Part shown: piece by piece, positions 46,477 through 62,281 of the stretch
Position numbering within the stretch: position 1 is the first letter of the stretch
Layout: every line of letters starts with the position of its first letter
Source of the DNA: Petrolisthes cinctipes
Taxonomy: Eukaryota > Arthropoda > Malacostraca > Decapoda > Porcellanidae
Direction: 5' to 3'
Assembly (NCBI GenBank): GCA_033782935.1
Contig: JAWQEG010001329.1
Coordinates: forward strand, 148,501-212,500
Length of the DNA stretch: 64,000 bases
Made by a program: the position numbers and the translations under genes
Notes under the pieces: model-generated
Databases searched by the model: none
The model's input: only the letters and a program-made list of their open reading frames with translations
What the model was told of the DNA's origin: nothing

Positions 46477-48727
46477 AGACCGCAACAGACTACCGGGACC
46501 TAACGTGGGCAAACTACCGGGAAATAACGGTGATAAAGTACAGAAAATGACCGGGGCAAAATACTGGGACCTAGCCAGATTTGGCAACATTGCTACAAAA
46601 ACAGTAATTCTTTCAATAAATACCCAAAACAGTAATTCTTTCAATAAATACTGTATTTTGACCTGGTCATTTCCTTACTTTATCACGGTTATTTCCCAGT
46701 AGTTTGCCCAGGTTAGGTCCCGGTAGTTTGCCCAGGTTAGGTCCCAGTAATCTGCTGTGGTCTAGGTTATGTTAGGTAAGGTCAGGCTAATTTCAAAATG
46801 CCCCATTTGAATATCACGGAAATGGGGCATTTGCGGAAGAAATGCCATAGAAGAAAATAGTCTTAGAATGGTCAAAATAAGTGGGTAAAGAAGGTAGAAA
46901 AACCGTACGCAATAATGGTAATTCTTTCAATATTTACCGAAAATAGTCTTAGAATGGTCTAAATAAGTGGGTAATGAAGGTAGAAAAACCGTAGGCAATA
47001 ACGGTAATTCTTTCAATATTTACCTTAAATACTGGGACCTAGCCGGATCTGGCAACACTGCTACAAAGCGGCAATTCTTTCAATAAAAACAGAATTGCCG
47101 TTATCTCATACGGTTTTTCTACCTTCATTATCCACTTATTTAGACCATTCTGAGACTATTTTCGAAAAATTTACGGAAGTACTGGGTTCACTATATTGTA
47201 TATTTTAGTATCATTACCCACTATTTTGGACCATTTTAAGAGGCTTTTCATCTATGGTGTTTCTCTGGGAGATGTTTTACAGACATAATTTGGAAATTAG
47301 TCTGACCTGACCTAACCTAACCTAGGCCACATCAGACTACCGGGACCTAAGCTGGGCAAACTACCGGGATATAACTGGTGTAAACTATCATAAAGTGACC
47401 AGGGCAAATTCCTGGGACCTAGCTGGATGTGGTAACATTGCGCGGCCCTAGCCAAAAACAGTACTTCTGTAATAATACCCTATTTTCTTCGCAAATTTTG
47501 AAATTAGCCTGACCTTACCTAACCTAACCTAGACCAGAGCATACTACCGGGACCTAACCTGGGCAAACTGCCTGGAACTAACTGGGACCTAGCCGGATCT
47601 GGCAACAGTGTCGCAACACTTCTACAAAACAGCAATAGGCTAGATAAATACCCTCTTTTATTCTATTTCCATTCTGCTTGCTGTCACACCTCTCCATCAC
47701 ATTTTTCTGGCACTATTATCACCTCGCTGTTGCGGCGCCTAATATCAATAAATCAATCAGTCAATCCATTCATATCCAGTGGTAATTAAAGTTGTGTATA
47801 TATTACTGTTCGTTATGTACTGTACATGTTATATATTGTGGGGCTGTATTCAAGATCATCCGTGGTGTATACGTTGGCATAGTGCTGGTATGATGACTTC
47901 ATGGGCCATATTTAAGAACATCCGTGGTGTATACGATGGTGTGGTACTGTACGACGGCTCTGTTGCATCATACCGGTACCACACTATCATATGCACCACA
48001 AGTTTGGTGTTCATTGAGGGATTGAGTGTACAGTATAATGAAGTAGTGTATACAAGTATTTATTCATTGTACAGTATATCCAGGGTTTACTGTAGTTCCT
48101 TCACTTCCATACATGTTTAATTATCCACTTTAAATTATTTTTCCACCCCAAACCCTCGACTGGTCAGACTGAGGATTACTTAGGACGAGCATTTGTTTAT
48201 ATCACTTGCAAAGAATTTTTTAAATGTTAATACAGTAAATATGGTATATCCTGTGTGGTATATTCCTGGCAACCTAACCAAATGGAGACCTGGGTTATAC
48301 TGTATACTTACTGGTAAATGTAATAGTTATGAAGAGTCAAAGAAAAGGAAATTACTTGTCAATTTCCTTCATATTTTGGTTGGTGGTTGCTTTTGCTTTA
48401 TGAAGTCAAACATTTCCCAGTTTGACAATACATTTTGTCCAGGTTTGATTTCACCTGTAGGTTTACCCCAGTTAGGTCCCAGTAGTCTGTCCCGGTCCAG
48501 ATTAGGATAGATCAAGTCAGACAGACTAACTTGAAAACATATATATATTAACTGTTTAATGTGTTGTGTACTTGTTTTATTCATCAAAGTGTTTTTCATT
48601 TCTGTGGCTCTTCTTAATCTTTACCCTGTAAATTTAGAATGTATGTTGGAGTGTCAGTCAAATCTTACCTAATATAAGGTAATCTTTTTTCAGATAGCCA
48701 TTGATTGGGTTAGAAGGTACATACGGT

Positions 48728-49956
48728 ATGGCCAGGACAAGTTACCGCAACTTCATCAGGTTATTGGAGCAGTGGCCTGTTGACCCAACTAAATCAGGAG
48801 GAAGGTTTGTCTGTTGATGTGTCTTCATCAGTAGCATTATATTTTTGTTTTCATTCTCGGCTACAGAGCTTTCCGACACACACCACTCACAGATATCATA
48901 CTACACACACGTACACTTCTGCACATGCACCCCATACACACACTCACTATTTCTCTACAATTACATAACCTGGCCATTACAAAGTCAATAGGCATAAATT
49001 AAGCTCCAATAATCAATCAGAGCTTCTCTTTTTATACTAAACCTTAAGAGATTGTCCATAAACCAATCATTTTCATCAAGAATATTCCCTTGATGTAAGG
49101 TGATTAAATTTAGCACATCCTTTTAACAGAGGCTCAGTAAATCACTTAAGATGGTCTATATGGTTATGAATAACAGAAGCCTTCTTCACCTAAATATTGG
49201 TGTGTGTTACAGGGACCTGGGTGAACACATCCGTGGTCGTGTGTCATCTGGGTTCAAACACGGTGATGCGTCACAGGTGGACCAAGCCGAGTGTTCACGT
49301 CTTCATGCATCACTGTCCAGGCTGGCTTCTAATGTATATGCTAAGAGGTCAGCACTGTAATGTACTTCTCATGGTCATAATAACATAATCACTGTACTGT
49401 ATTCCATTTATTCATTTATTTATTTTTTTCCAACCTGGCAAAAGTGTACCAGGTCCTTCATTCAGTTTCTTTGTTTCTTCTCATGGCCATTGCAACCTAA
49501 TCACTTTATACTGTACTCCATTTTATTTACCTGGCAAAACTGTACCAGTAATACTTTAAGGGTTTTGACACCCTTTCAGTCACAAGTCAGTCTCTTTCAG
49601 TTCTTCAACTGTCCTTTCTCTCCATTTTTCATATGTGCTTTGTGTCCTTCCTCTCTTCCTGTTGTGATAACAATGTTTTGCAACTCCTTCAGCTTATGAT
49701 GGCTGTACCTATATTGTTGTATCAATCATTCTGATATTTTGTTTGACTGTCACTGTCTAGCAGTACAGTATGTTATTACTTTTGTATATTTGTATTCTCA
49801 CATTTGCTTTATGTTTACAGATATCCACGGTCACTAAAGAGTTCAGCAACTGGCTTGTCTGTTGAGGAGTGTCAACAAATTATTTCTACTGATTTCTTGA
49901 AGACTTTACAAGAGGAAGACCAGAGTTTATTTTCACGTATATTCAAGAAAAAATAA
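48728..49956 (+). CDS. UQCC2: Ubiquinol-cytochrome c reductase assembly factor 2
   Basis: UQCC2 is a small mitochondrial protein that works with UQCC1 in cytochrome b synthesis and early complex III assembly. Three exons are read: 48728-48804, 49213-49347, 49821-49956, all phase 2 with good acceptors, giving 115 aa (human about 136). The N-terminus MARTSYRNFIRLLEQWPVD matches the family opening (SRYRRFL..EEWPVD). RDLGEHIRGRVSSGF matches the family RDLG motif, and SLSRLASNVYAKRYPR matches the SLARLHSNYYKHKYPR block. The C-terminus ends in FSRIFKKK and is shorter than in vertebrates. An AG acceptor at 48692-48693 suggests a 5' UTR exon upstream. The stop TAA is embedded in an AATAAA (49952-49957), so the 3' UTR may be very short. 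METTL15 begins 111 bp after the stop, on the same strand. Confidence 0.88.
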
Positions 49957-50067
49957 ATCTTTGCACAGTTATTATAAGACTTTAGAAAAGCAAAGAACAA
50001 AAAGAGGGTTTGTTTGTTTGCACAAACTGTATTGTGTATTTAAGACTTACTTATTTCTTCTTACAAA

Positions 50068-53608
<3,541 letters not shown>

Positions 53609-53947
53609 GGAATCCAAATGCTTACTGGTTCACAGGTCCGCCCACCCACCCACAACACCACTCTCACATACACAATTACAAATTCACACTCATTAACACA
53701 TCCATACATGTATGAATATAAGACTACGTACACCATACATACACTAATGCACGCACACACACACTCACATGTCTAATAATTAATTTTCATGTCTTACAAA
53801 ATATCACCCACCTGTGAAGAGAACTTAGAACACAAATGAATTTTTCTATTATTACAACTGTATCAGTACCAGCAAGACTGTTTTATGATGATTGGTGGCC
53901 TTATGATATGACTTTTAGAATACTCAGAAGGGTCTAGAGTTACTTAA

Positions 53948-54570
53948 CCCTCTAACCGCGTGCATTCTGACTCACGCCAGGTCTCTAGCCCTGGCCTTTT
54001 TCCTCCCTCATGCTCAAAACGTAAACAACACTTTTGACAGCTAATAGTGTGTGAACCACTTACTTGTATTGTATTTAAATACAAACCTTAAGCTGTCTCC
54101 TGATGTACTTGCGAAGAATAAATGGACATTTGTAGGATGGGTAGCCTGCTCAGAATGACCACAACTCGAAGCACACTTTTACACTCCTGACAATTCTAAG
54201 AACATTTTCACGTTTTTATTTCGTGATAAAACGTGTCAGAATGACATTTTTCAACAAAAAAATATCAAATATAATGTCACTGTTGTTTTTATGTATACTG
54301 TATATATGGTAATTAGCGCAAAAGCAGAGCGCTGAAAATACATCCTCAAACAGTGAGAGCTATTCCTACACTGGCTGCCAGTGGCTAGACAAGGCTGGTG
54401 TGACTCGTGGGAGCTCCTAAGCACACACACCCTCTGTTGTGAGCCCAATCAAGTATGTCAGGGGGCATGCAAATTTGAAAACAGCTCGGTTGACTTACTG
54501 TATGTCGTCACTCGCAGTCACCCACACTTGGTGGTGGTGTCGACTTATGTCGTCACCCACGGTTAAAGGG
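53948..54570. mobile_element. piggyBac-like MITE
   Basis: The left end CCCTCTAACCGCGTG and the inverted right end CCCTTTAACCGTGGG are each flanked by TTAA (53944-53947 and 54571-54574). A TTAA duplication with CCC-starting inverted ends is the hallmark of piggyBac-type elements. No transposase frame is present. Confidence 0.65.
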
Positions 54571-55224
54571 TTAATCCATAATAAAAAGTGTTATTGCTTC
54601 CCTATTACCATTGGACAATATAGTGTAAATAGAAGTGTGTCCTGAGGCTGAGTTTTGTCTGTTTCCTGAAACTGAGTGTGTAAGCATTGTACATTATATT
54701 AAGAGCTGCCTGTATTGGTCAGTTTCAGTATTTAATGTGACATGTATATACACATTTTGTAAAGTGAGTACAATACCATATAGGGAATAACTTTTACTGA
54801 CGACATTTTAACCACTTCATTTTGGTGGAAAGTGAAGACGAAAAGCATGAAGCCCATTTAATATCCTCACCTTTGATATGGAAAAATGAGTGTTGTAACA
54901 AAGATGTAAATACCATGTTCAGTTTTATTCAAGATGCCTAGATACATTGGGTCATTATGAAGGAACAATTGTTAAAATGTTGTCTGTTTTGGTTCCTTAT
55001 GCCGTATGCAAGAATATCTGTGGTATTGATGATGGTGTGGTATTGGTACGATAGTTTATTTCTTTGGAGCCTTCGTACTGGTACCAAACCAACATCAGCA
55101 GTCAGCCCCATGAATGTCCTTGAATATGGCCCCTTGTTATATTATGCTTATTTTATACCATTTTATTGTATATAAAACATTGTGTTCAGTACATGTGACG
55201 TTTCTTTTATCCCATGCTCACCTA

Positions 55225-55909
55225 CTATCCGTTTCAGCGCCGGACAGACGGTGTTTTTCGCAAATATCTCCTAAACGAATCGTTGTATCAATATAATATT
55301 TCAACACACTAACTTTAACACCCGGGCGTAATTTATGGCTGACATACCATATTCCTATATGTGTTATGCGAGGAGTTTACTCGTGAAAAATAGCACAAAG
55401 CTTGCCAGCCATATTGACGCATTCGAAGGAAAGTGTGCCCCCCCCAACACCCTCCCAAACCATTCCTAACCACAACTACATACCCCCCTTCTCACCCCTC
55501 CCTCCTCCTCTTCTCCCCCTAGCTCCTCGCCTCCCTCATCACTCGTGTCCCTCCCTATTTCTTCCATCACTGTATTATATATTAGAATGTTATGTAGATG
55601 TATATGTATAGATATGATTATTAACTAAGATTATGGTACAGTACAATTCTATAGAGGCAAGACGTATTTCACTTTGATAATTACTGTACAACAGCATGTT
55701 TACATACATGTAGTATGTAAAAGGTCCATGTTTGCAGTCCTTATGGTCAACCATGCAATTGAACACGATGTACTGGCATTACCTGTGGTCTGGACCTTCT
55801 GGGAAAAGTTATTAGATACTGTGTACCTATTCATTATAAAATGTCAACTTGATCCAGTTAATATAATGTTATTTTGTTGACTTGTCCCTTTTATATTTAT
55901 ATTATCACC

Positions 55910-55970
<61 letters not shown>

Positions 55971-56899
55971 GTGTAGGATTTAATGATGCAAACATGATAA
56001 AACAAAATTTATTCACAATCACTGTCAAGGAAAACGTCATCGTCTTCATCATCACTGGCTTTCACGTTTGTACAATGTGGCAAGACGAAGAACAAACTCT
56101 GTCCTGCATCCACGGGGGCAAATGGACAACATTGTTGCTAATAGGTGCGTCTCGGCAGTCAATGATTTCTACCCTGTCACTACTTGAGTCATAGCCTCGG
56201 ACTGGGGGGTACCTCATACCTCAGAGAGAGGGGGAGGGGATACGGGAGACTGTGAATATTCAATTAAGGCAAAAATTGGTTATTTAAAAAGGTAAAGAAC
56301 ACATGAAGCAACAATGAACGATTATATTTAGTTGCCCAAAACCAAAATTAATCATTTTTCTGGTCGCCTTAGACACGTGGGTTATTATCCGGATATACGG
56401 CCATTAACAACGGGATTAGCTATTGCTTTAATGGTCATTTGACCCACCCTGGTTTTCTTGTCCACACACAACGGTAACTGTATTAAACAATATTACTAAT
56501 GAACGATACGTATATACTGTACATACTGTCATAAAAAAAATAAAAAATGGAAGGTGGATGGTGTAAATAGGGGGGTGAAGAGTGAAACGGGGAGGGGGAT
56601 AATGAGATATTGGGGCAGGGAAGGAAGGAATGGTGTGGGGGGATTTCGGGGTGTTGGTAGAGGGGTTACACGAGTACCCCACACTCGTCCGATTCTCTAT
56701 AACGCCTTAGATATGATGACTGGATTAGGCTTAATATCACTCAGTAAATTCCTAACATAACACATATAGTAATATGGTATGTCAGCCATAAATTACGCCC
56801 GGGTGTTATAGACACTGTGCTGAAATATTATATTGATACAACGATTCGTTTAAGAGATATATACGAAAAACACCGTCTGTCCGGCGCTGAAACGTATAG
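55225..56899. mobile_element. Long-TIR DNA element with TA duplication
   Basis: Inverted arms of about 150 bp start CTATCCGTTTCAGCGCCGGA (left) and CTATACGTTTCAGCGCCGGA (right, inverted), and share GGGCGTAATTTATGGCTGAC further in. Both ends are flanked by TA (55223-55224, 56900-56901). The interior has a (TA)n tract, C-rich and G-rich blocks, and a decayed minus-strand frame around 56030-56190 with an acidic run (SDDEDDDVFLDSD) that I cannot assign. The superfamily is probably Tc1/mariner-like, judged by the TA duplication only. Confidence 0.6.
55913..55967. repeat. (TA)n microsatellite
   Basis: About 26 TA units inside the long-TIR element. Confidence 0.95.
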
Positions 56900-57313
56900 T
56901 AATAGTATAATAATTATCTATGTCTGAAAAATAGAACATTTTTTCTCTAGATAGATTTGTGGATGGCAGAGTGGGAAGGGAAGGACAGCCACAAGAGAAT
57001 GATCAGTGGAAGAAGGAATATGTACAGTAGGAGAAAAAATGGGGGTTGGGAGGACAAGAAGAGAGGCTAATAGAACAAAGAAGGTATGTTGGTTAGTTTA
57101 TTACCTTATGTTTTTGTACAGTATTTTATTTATTTTTCCTTATTTAATTTACATTCTTATTTATTTATTTTTATATATGTTTCCAGAAATGATAGAGCAA
57201 AGATATATTTGTTAGATTTTCGCTTTATATTATTGTGTGGTAGCCTACAAGGATGAGAGACAGTAAGGATAGTTCACTGAGCACTTGTTTTACCCACAAT
57301 GCACCGCGCCATA

Positions 57314-57337
57314 CAGCCGTGACGTCACTGGAGACCC
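57314..57337. promoter_or_regulatory. Left subterminal inverted motif with CRE-type palindrome
   Basis: CAGCCGTGACGTCAC is followed directly by TGGAGACCC. The same two blocks occur inverted near the right end (GGGTCTCCAGTG at 62282-62293 and GTGACGTCACGGCTG at 62323-62337), split there by extra sequence. It may be a transposase/THAP binding site or a promoter element of the gene starting at 57416. Confidence 0.5.
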
Positions 57338-58373
57338 AAACACGGACGCACAGAGGAGTTTTGCCTTGGCTTTGCTTGTATCTCAGTGACTCCAGCTTTT
57401 TTCTCTATAAGAACAATGACAAGGTGTGCTGTTTACGGGTGCAATAGCAATAACAGGAGCAAGAAACAAGAAAATTGCCATTTTTATCGATTTCCAAGGA
57501 CAAAATCAGTGTTAAAACAGTGGAATAATTCATGCTATCGGGCAGATAAAACTAAACCCAGAGACTGCCAGAGTTTGCTCCCGTCATTTTAAGGCAGCAG
57601 ATTACAAACAGAATTACAGCATCAAGAGGAAGCTCCTGAACAAGTCTCCACAGGCAACAAGATCACTGAAGGCTGATGCTGTACCTTCGCTGTTTCTCCC
57701 AAAACAGGAGGATGATTCAGGTAGGCAATATGGACTCTTATCTGTTACTGCCAATACTTTCGGTATAATACTTATTGTGCAAAACTTACTAAGTATCATC
57801 TTTCATTTGCAATTAGTAGGAGCTGACAAATATTTCTTGATGGTGCTTGTTAACAGGTTAAAATAAGTCTTGTGCATAGATATGGGCTGCCCCTAATCTT
57901 TATTGAAAGTAAGGTTTATATGAGCCATACAATTGAAATGTGACGAGACAACCAACCAGGTAAGATAGGCCAATTTTATGATAGTTTTATAGGTTATTTG
58001 GTTTTATTGTACATTGTGTAGGGTTGGTTTATACTAACGTTAGGTGGCAGGTAGATTGGGACCATTTCTTAATATTTTCAGTTTTTATAAATGACTAGTT
58101 TGGTAGGGAGGTGGGAAACATATCCATACCAAAAGAGCAGAAAGGTTTTCCATCTTGATCATACAAATAAATTGCACCACCAGATTGTCTGATTTAATTA
58201 TTTTCCTTTTTGCAGAAAGTGCAAAACACCGTGGGCGCAAAGCTGAGGAAAAACAGAGGCGCCAGTTTTTGCAAGATTTGCTCAGTGTTTCTGGTAGGAA
58301 GAATTTTATGACTTTTTAAAATTGATTTTTATTAAAATTTTTACTGTCTTGCTGAAATATAACATCTCAATCA

Positions 58374-59154
58374 GTGAGTTACATATGGTATATAGGGTAT
58401 ATTATATATTCCTTTAGTTGAAAATATATATACAGTACAGTGAATATTTTCTGTATTCTCTGCAAGACAAGTTCTCTTTCACTCAACAGACATAAGTGAG
58501 TTACATATGGTATATAGGGTATAATTATTATATATTCCTTTAGTTGAAAATATAGGTAAATTTACTGTTTCGGACAGAATAGGATTCTTTGGACAGTGAT
58601 ATATTTTACTAGTTTTTTTTTATGTGTTTTCAACGATTTTGATATTCATTTCCGTCGCATTTTTTTTTTTTTTTTATTAGCCAAACCTAACCTGACCTAA
58701 CCTAATCTGGACCGCGGCACACTACCGGGACCTAACCGGGGCAGACTACCGGGACCTAACCAGGGCAGGCTACCGGGATCTAACCAGGGCAGATTACTGG
58801 GAAAATAGAAATAGCCGACATGGATGGATGTAGAGCACAGTTTACACTTGAAATCTAATCCCGGTAGTCTGCCCCGGTAAGGTCCCGGTAGTCTGCCCTG
58901 GTTAGGTCCCGGTAGTCTGCCCCAGTTAGGTCCTGGTAGTGTGCCGCGGTCCAGATTAGGTTTGGCTAAAAAAAAAAAATTGCGACGGAAATGAATTTAA
59001 AAATTGTTGAAAACACATAAAAAAACACTAGTAAAATATATTATTGTCCAAAGAATCCTATTCTGTCCAAAACAGTAAATTTACCAAAATGGATATACAG
59101 TACAGTGAGTGTTTTCTGTATTCTCTTCAAGACAAGTTCTCTTTCACTCAACAG
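58374..59154. repeat. Tandem duplication (123-bp unit), second copy split by a foldback element
   Basis: Copy one, 58374-58496, runs from GTGAGTTACATATGGTATAT to CACTCAACAGACATAA. Copy two is 58497-58554 plus 59086-59154, interrupted by the foldback at 58555-59085. Copy one therefore records the empty insertion site. Confidence 0.85.
58555..59085. mobile_element. Foldback element, GGTCCCGGTAGTCTGCC family
   Basis: The ends GGTAAATTTACTGTTTCGGA (left) and GGTAAATTTACTGTTTTGGA (right, inverted) bound two arms of about 230 bp, each with three to four units of the CGGTAGTCTGCCCCGGTTAG-type motif next to an A/T tract. The flanks AAAATATA and AAAATGGA suggest an 8-bp target duplication with two mismatches. 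It lies in intron 2 of the THAP gene. Confidence 0.85.
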
Positions 59155-59939
59155 ACACATCATAAGAAGATTCAGCCCCTATTGAAACTGCTGTTGCTGG
59201 AGGAACTCAACCACCTGAACTTTATTGTTCCGGTAAGAGAAATGCTGATTCATTATTATCTTTCTTCATTTATAAATTCTACTCTAATTGTGTCATATTT
59301 TTAATTTACTAGTTATTTGAATTGCATTTAACTCTAGAATCATGAATTATACTGATCTGTCATAAATTATATGTATAATTATTTATATACATATATTTAT
59401 CTATGATATTTCTTGATGGAGTATTTTACATTGCCCAGATTGCGGCATTGTCACTTCGGATTCCTCCGAGCAAGCCTTCATGCTGACTTCCTTCCCAACT
59501 CGCCACCTTTGCCAAGATGTTTTGAAACCTTAGAAACCTTTGCTTAAGATATTGGGATAGGTGGCTCAGGGGTTTTAGTTTTATGGCATAACAACTCTAG
59601 CATGTACAGTTGGCCTGATGAATTCTTATACACCACTGTGACATCAAGGGTTCGTAACAACTAGAAAATGTAGTTAATTTCCTAACACCAAGCTTATCTA
59701 GTAATGTTATTTGGTTGATACTTAAATCAGTCAACAACATTAGAGAAAATTATCAAGGGTAGTACAGTATTTGGGAGCACTTACACAAGTACATTGGGGT
59801 GTAGAATAGGTTGATCTTGTCCTACAAACTTGTTAGAAATTCTAAAGTACAGTACAGTACTGTAGACAGTAGTGATAGACTAAGGACTAGTCACTGAGAA
59901 ATAAGTTTAAGTCTTGGAGTAGAACTGTATGTATTTGCC

Positions 59940-60085
59940 ATACATGCCCATCCCACCTCAATGTATTACATTTCACCTTCCCAACCATCTCACACACAAT
60001 CCCAATTGCCTTCTTACTCATGCTGCAGTCCCAATTGCCTTCTTACTCATGCTACACCTCATTACTTTCTCCATCCCACCTGGTA
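59940..60085 (-). mobile_element. Short LINE 3'-tail fragment
   Basis: It shares CCTCAATGTATTAC, CAATCCCAATTGCCTTCTTA and TCCATCCCACCTGGTA with the 3' part of the RTE-like LINE at 32265-38210. An internal stretch with CCAATTGCCTTCTTACTCAT is duplicated. Confidence 0.55.
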
Positions 60086-61239
60086 TTGGGAAGGGTAAGT
60101 TAACATTATAGTAGTGTATATTATACAATATACTGTACTGTATTTGTCAAGAAATAGTCACTAAGGATAGCTTTACAGGATGCTTTTTCTCTAGGCCTTT
60201 GTGTTAAGTAACCTTTTACTTTACAAAATTGGCACCTGACTCTTATGAAGCTCCTACCCAAACCTTTGCTGTTGGAGAGACTCTATTAACACCAAGAGTT
60301 AGAAACAACTAAAGAAGGTAGCTCTGCTTCATCAGGTGGACATAATCTGGCAGTTTGTTGGTCCTGTTGTGGTTTCCTACATTCTGGGAATAATAATGTG
60401 TATGCCCTACAACAGCAGCTGTCTGAGGTGTCTCTAAAATTGGAGAAAGTAACAAAAATTAAAAGACAGTTAGAACTAAATTTAGAGGAATTACGAGCAA
60501 AGGAAGGAAGTTTAGAACAAAGATTAATGGAGCTTGTTGGAGAAAATGGTGACATCAAAAAGAAATTGTTAAAACAATCCTTAGACAATGATATTCTGCT
60601 TAAGGAAAATACAGAGTACAAAAATTTGGTATCAGTACAACCTTGAAAAAGCAAAACAAACTTATGCCAATAAACCTATTATACCACCATCTATGACTAT
60701 ATGTATCCTCACAGCCTTGTTATGCTTCTGTTTTGTTCTATGTGCTAGTTCCCCCTTTATTAGTCTGTTTCCTTATACCATCTGTGTAGTAAATGTCTTC
60801 TGAGGCCTGGTACTGTACTAGTTTAAGTATTGTTGGATTATGGTACTAATCATATTCCAGTTGTATGAACATTTTATGTGCTTGAATTTTTAAAAACTTC
60901 AGAGTTATCATTGCAAGGGAAGAATAGTTAGATGCAAATGAGCATGAGAGGGTAAGATGCAGCATATAAATAATTTCTGTAGCACTCGGTACATGGTTGA
61001 ATGTCATACTTGATAATCATAGTTCCTGGCTTGTACAACAGCTTTAAAATGTACAGTTTATTATAGTAGCTGTATTTTTGTAGGAAGAACTGTTCCATGC
61101 TGACTTTTTACACTATGGGTGAGAGGTTACAGACTTTTTTTCACTCGCCTCTGTACTTAATACTGTACTTTAGAGTTCAAGGAAATAAATTACTCGTGTC
61201 TACTTTTATGTTCTTACCTATTTGTATTTCTGTACATCT

Positions 61240-61530
61240 TTGTTTCCTCTTCTTTTAATTAATTTCTTACTGTGACCTCTAATTGTAGGTATTCCCTGTT
61301 GACACAAGTTTTCTATATCCTTACTATTCCATACTACTGCAGCATATTCCAAGGTAGGCCTTATAAAGGATGTAATTATTTTCTTGACCATTTCTTCATC
61401 TATTTAAGTGAAGGCCACTCTAAAGTTTGCTAACAATGTATACATGTTTCTCACTTTTTCATTTATATGATCATCTGGTGTCAATTTCTTATTTATCATT
61501 ACCCCTAAATCTCTTTCTTTCTCTGCTTTA
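61240..61530 (-). pseudogene. C-terminal fragment of a different LINE reverse transcriptase
   Basis: On the minus strand the translation reads KERDLGVMINKKLTPDDHIN, then VRNMYTLLANFRVAFT, a stop, and IDEEMVKKII followed by RPTLEYAAVVWN. This is the region after the catalytic domain in CR1/Jockey-type reverse transcriptases (DLGV..., RP.LEYA..VW). It is a dead fragment inside the P-like element. Confidence 0.65.
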
Positions 61531-62281
61531 TTTAATATTTTATTTCCAAGCTTATTTCCAATTTGATCTTCTCACTTCTACCAAATTTAATAATAATGTG
61601 TTTAATATCTTCAGTTTCCAGAACTAAAGTAGTTAAAGGAAGTACATTATTATGCCAAGATAACTCAAACACAAAAATGTATTGCACACTGGCAAAGTAA
61701 ATAGTAATTAAGAGTAAACAGAAAAAATTAAGAAACTTCTCGGAATAGCAAAATGACTGCACAGACTACTTGATATACAAAACTACAGAAGGGCCTGTAA
61801 AGAAACGTTTTTTTTCTTGCAAGTAATGAAAGGTCACATTTGAAAGTAAATCATGTACAAAAAGAAGCGAAATTGTGGGTGAAGTTAGAGTTAATGTGGG
61901 GAGAAAGATGGGTGAGAGACATGATATGCATGTAATACAACATAAAGAAATATTAACGAATCTCTAGGAATTTCAGTCAATAATCCCAATTTTCTATGTT
62001 TGTGACTCATCTATATTTAATCATAATAAATTAATATCACGGGGTTTTGCTAGCTAGAATCGGCGTGAGCGAGCCTCTATCAGCTTGTAAATACAACAGT
62101 GGTATAGCCTTCAATATAGCATACACTAGTCTACTATTCATGAAAACTATATCCACAACTATCAATTAACTCTTTTAGAGAACACCACACACGTATGATG
62201 TATAAATCATGTATTAAAACCGAGAATAAGGAGAGATTATTTAAGTTTGAACGAGATTCCTGCATGCGAGGGTCTCCAGCA

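Larger units (their letters stand above)
45980..47650. repeat. Array of nested foldback elements with telomere-like tracts
   Basis: Several copies of the same foldback family lie head to head. The left end GGTAAATATTGAAAGAATTA recurs inverted as TAATTCTTTCAATATTTACC near 46925. Internal words GACTACCGGGACCTAACCTG and CTAGCCGGATCTGGCAACAC recur at 46230-46330, 46490-46590, 47035-47050, 47335-47440 and 47545-47605. CCTAA tracts sit between arms. No coding content. Confidence 0.75.
44218..48693. other. Divergent intergenic region, repeat-filled
   Basis: It lies between the TMED start (minus) and UQCC2 (plus). No coding exon was recognised. It contains the dispersed repeat at 45480-45775, a (TG)n tract, the foldback/CCTAA array, an inverted copy of the 2940-3110 repeat near 47690-47760 and a GGTCCCAGTAGTCTG fragment near 48470. 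Confidence 0.5.
57416..60646 (+). pseudogene. THAP-domain plus coiled-coil protein of the P-like element
   Basis: THAP domains are C2CH zinc fingers that bind DNA; P-element transposases start with one. Four exons are read: 57416-57720, 58216-58293, 59167-59232, 60297-60646, with matching phases (all phase 1) and GT-AG borders. Exon 1 holds MTRCAVYGCN (C-x4-C), FYRFPRTKSVLKQW, VCSRHF (C-x2-H) and the closing AVPSLF (AVPTIF-type) box. It has a one-base frame conflict between ADKTKP and ARVCSRHF (about 57545-57565), so as written the frame stops at 57592. Exon 2 is basic (AKHRGRKAEEKQRRQFLQDL). Exon 4 is a Leu-rich coiled coil (LQQQLSEVSLKLEKVTKIKR, then MELVGENGDIKKKLL) and stops at 60646, with AATAAA at 60669-60674. 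The intact product would be about 270 aa. The RNase H-like catalytic part of P transposase is absent. The exon 3 acceptor is uncertain by 3 bp. Confidence 0.7.
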
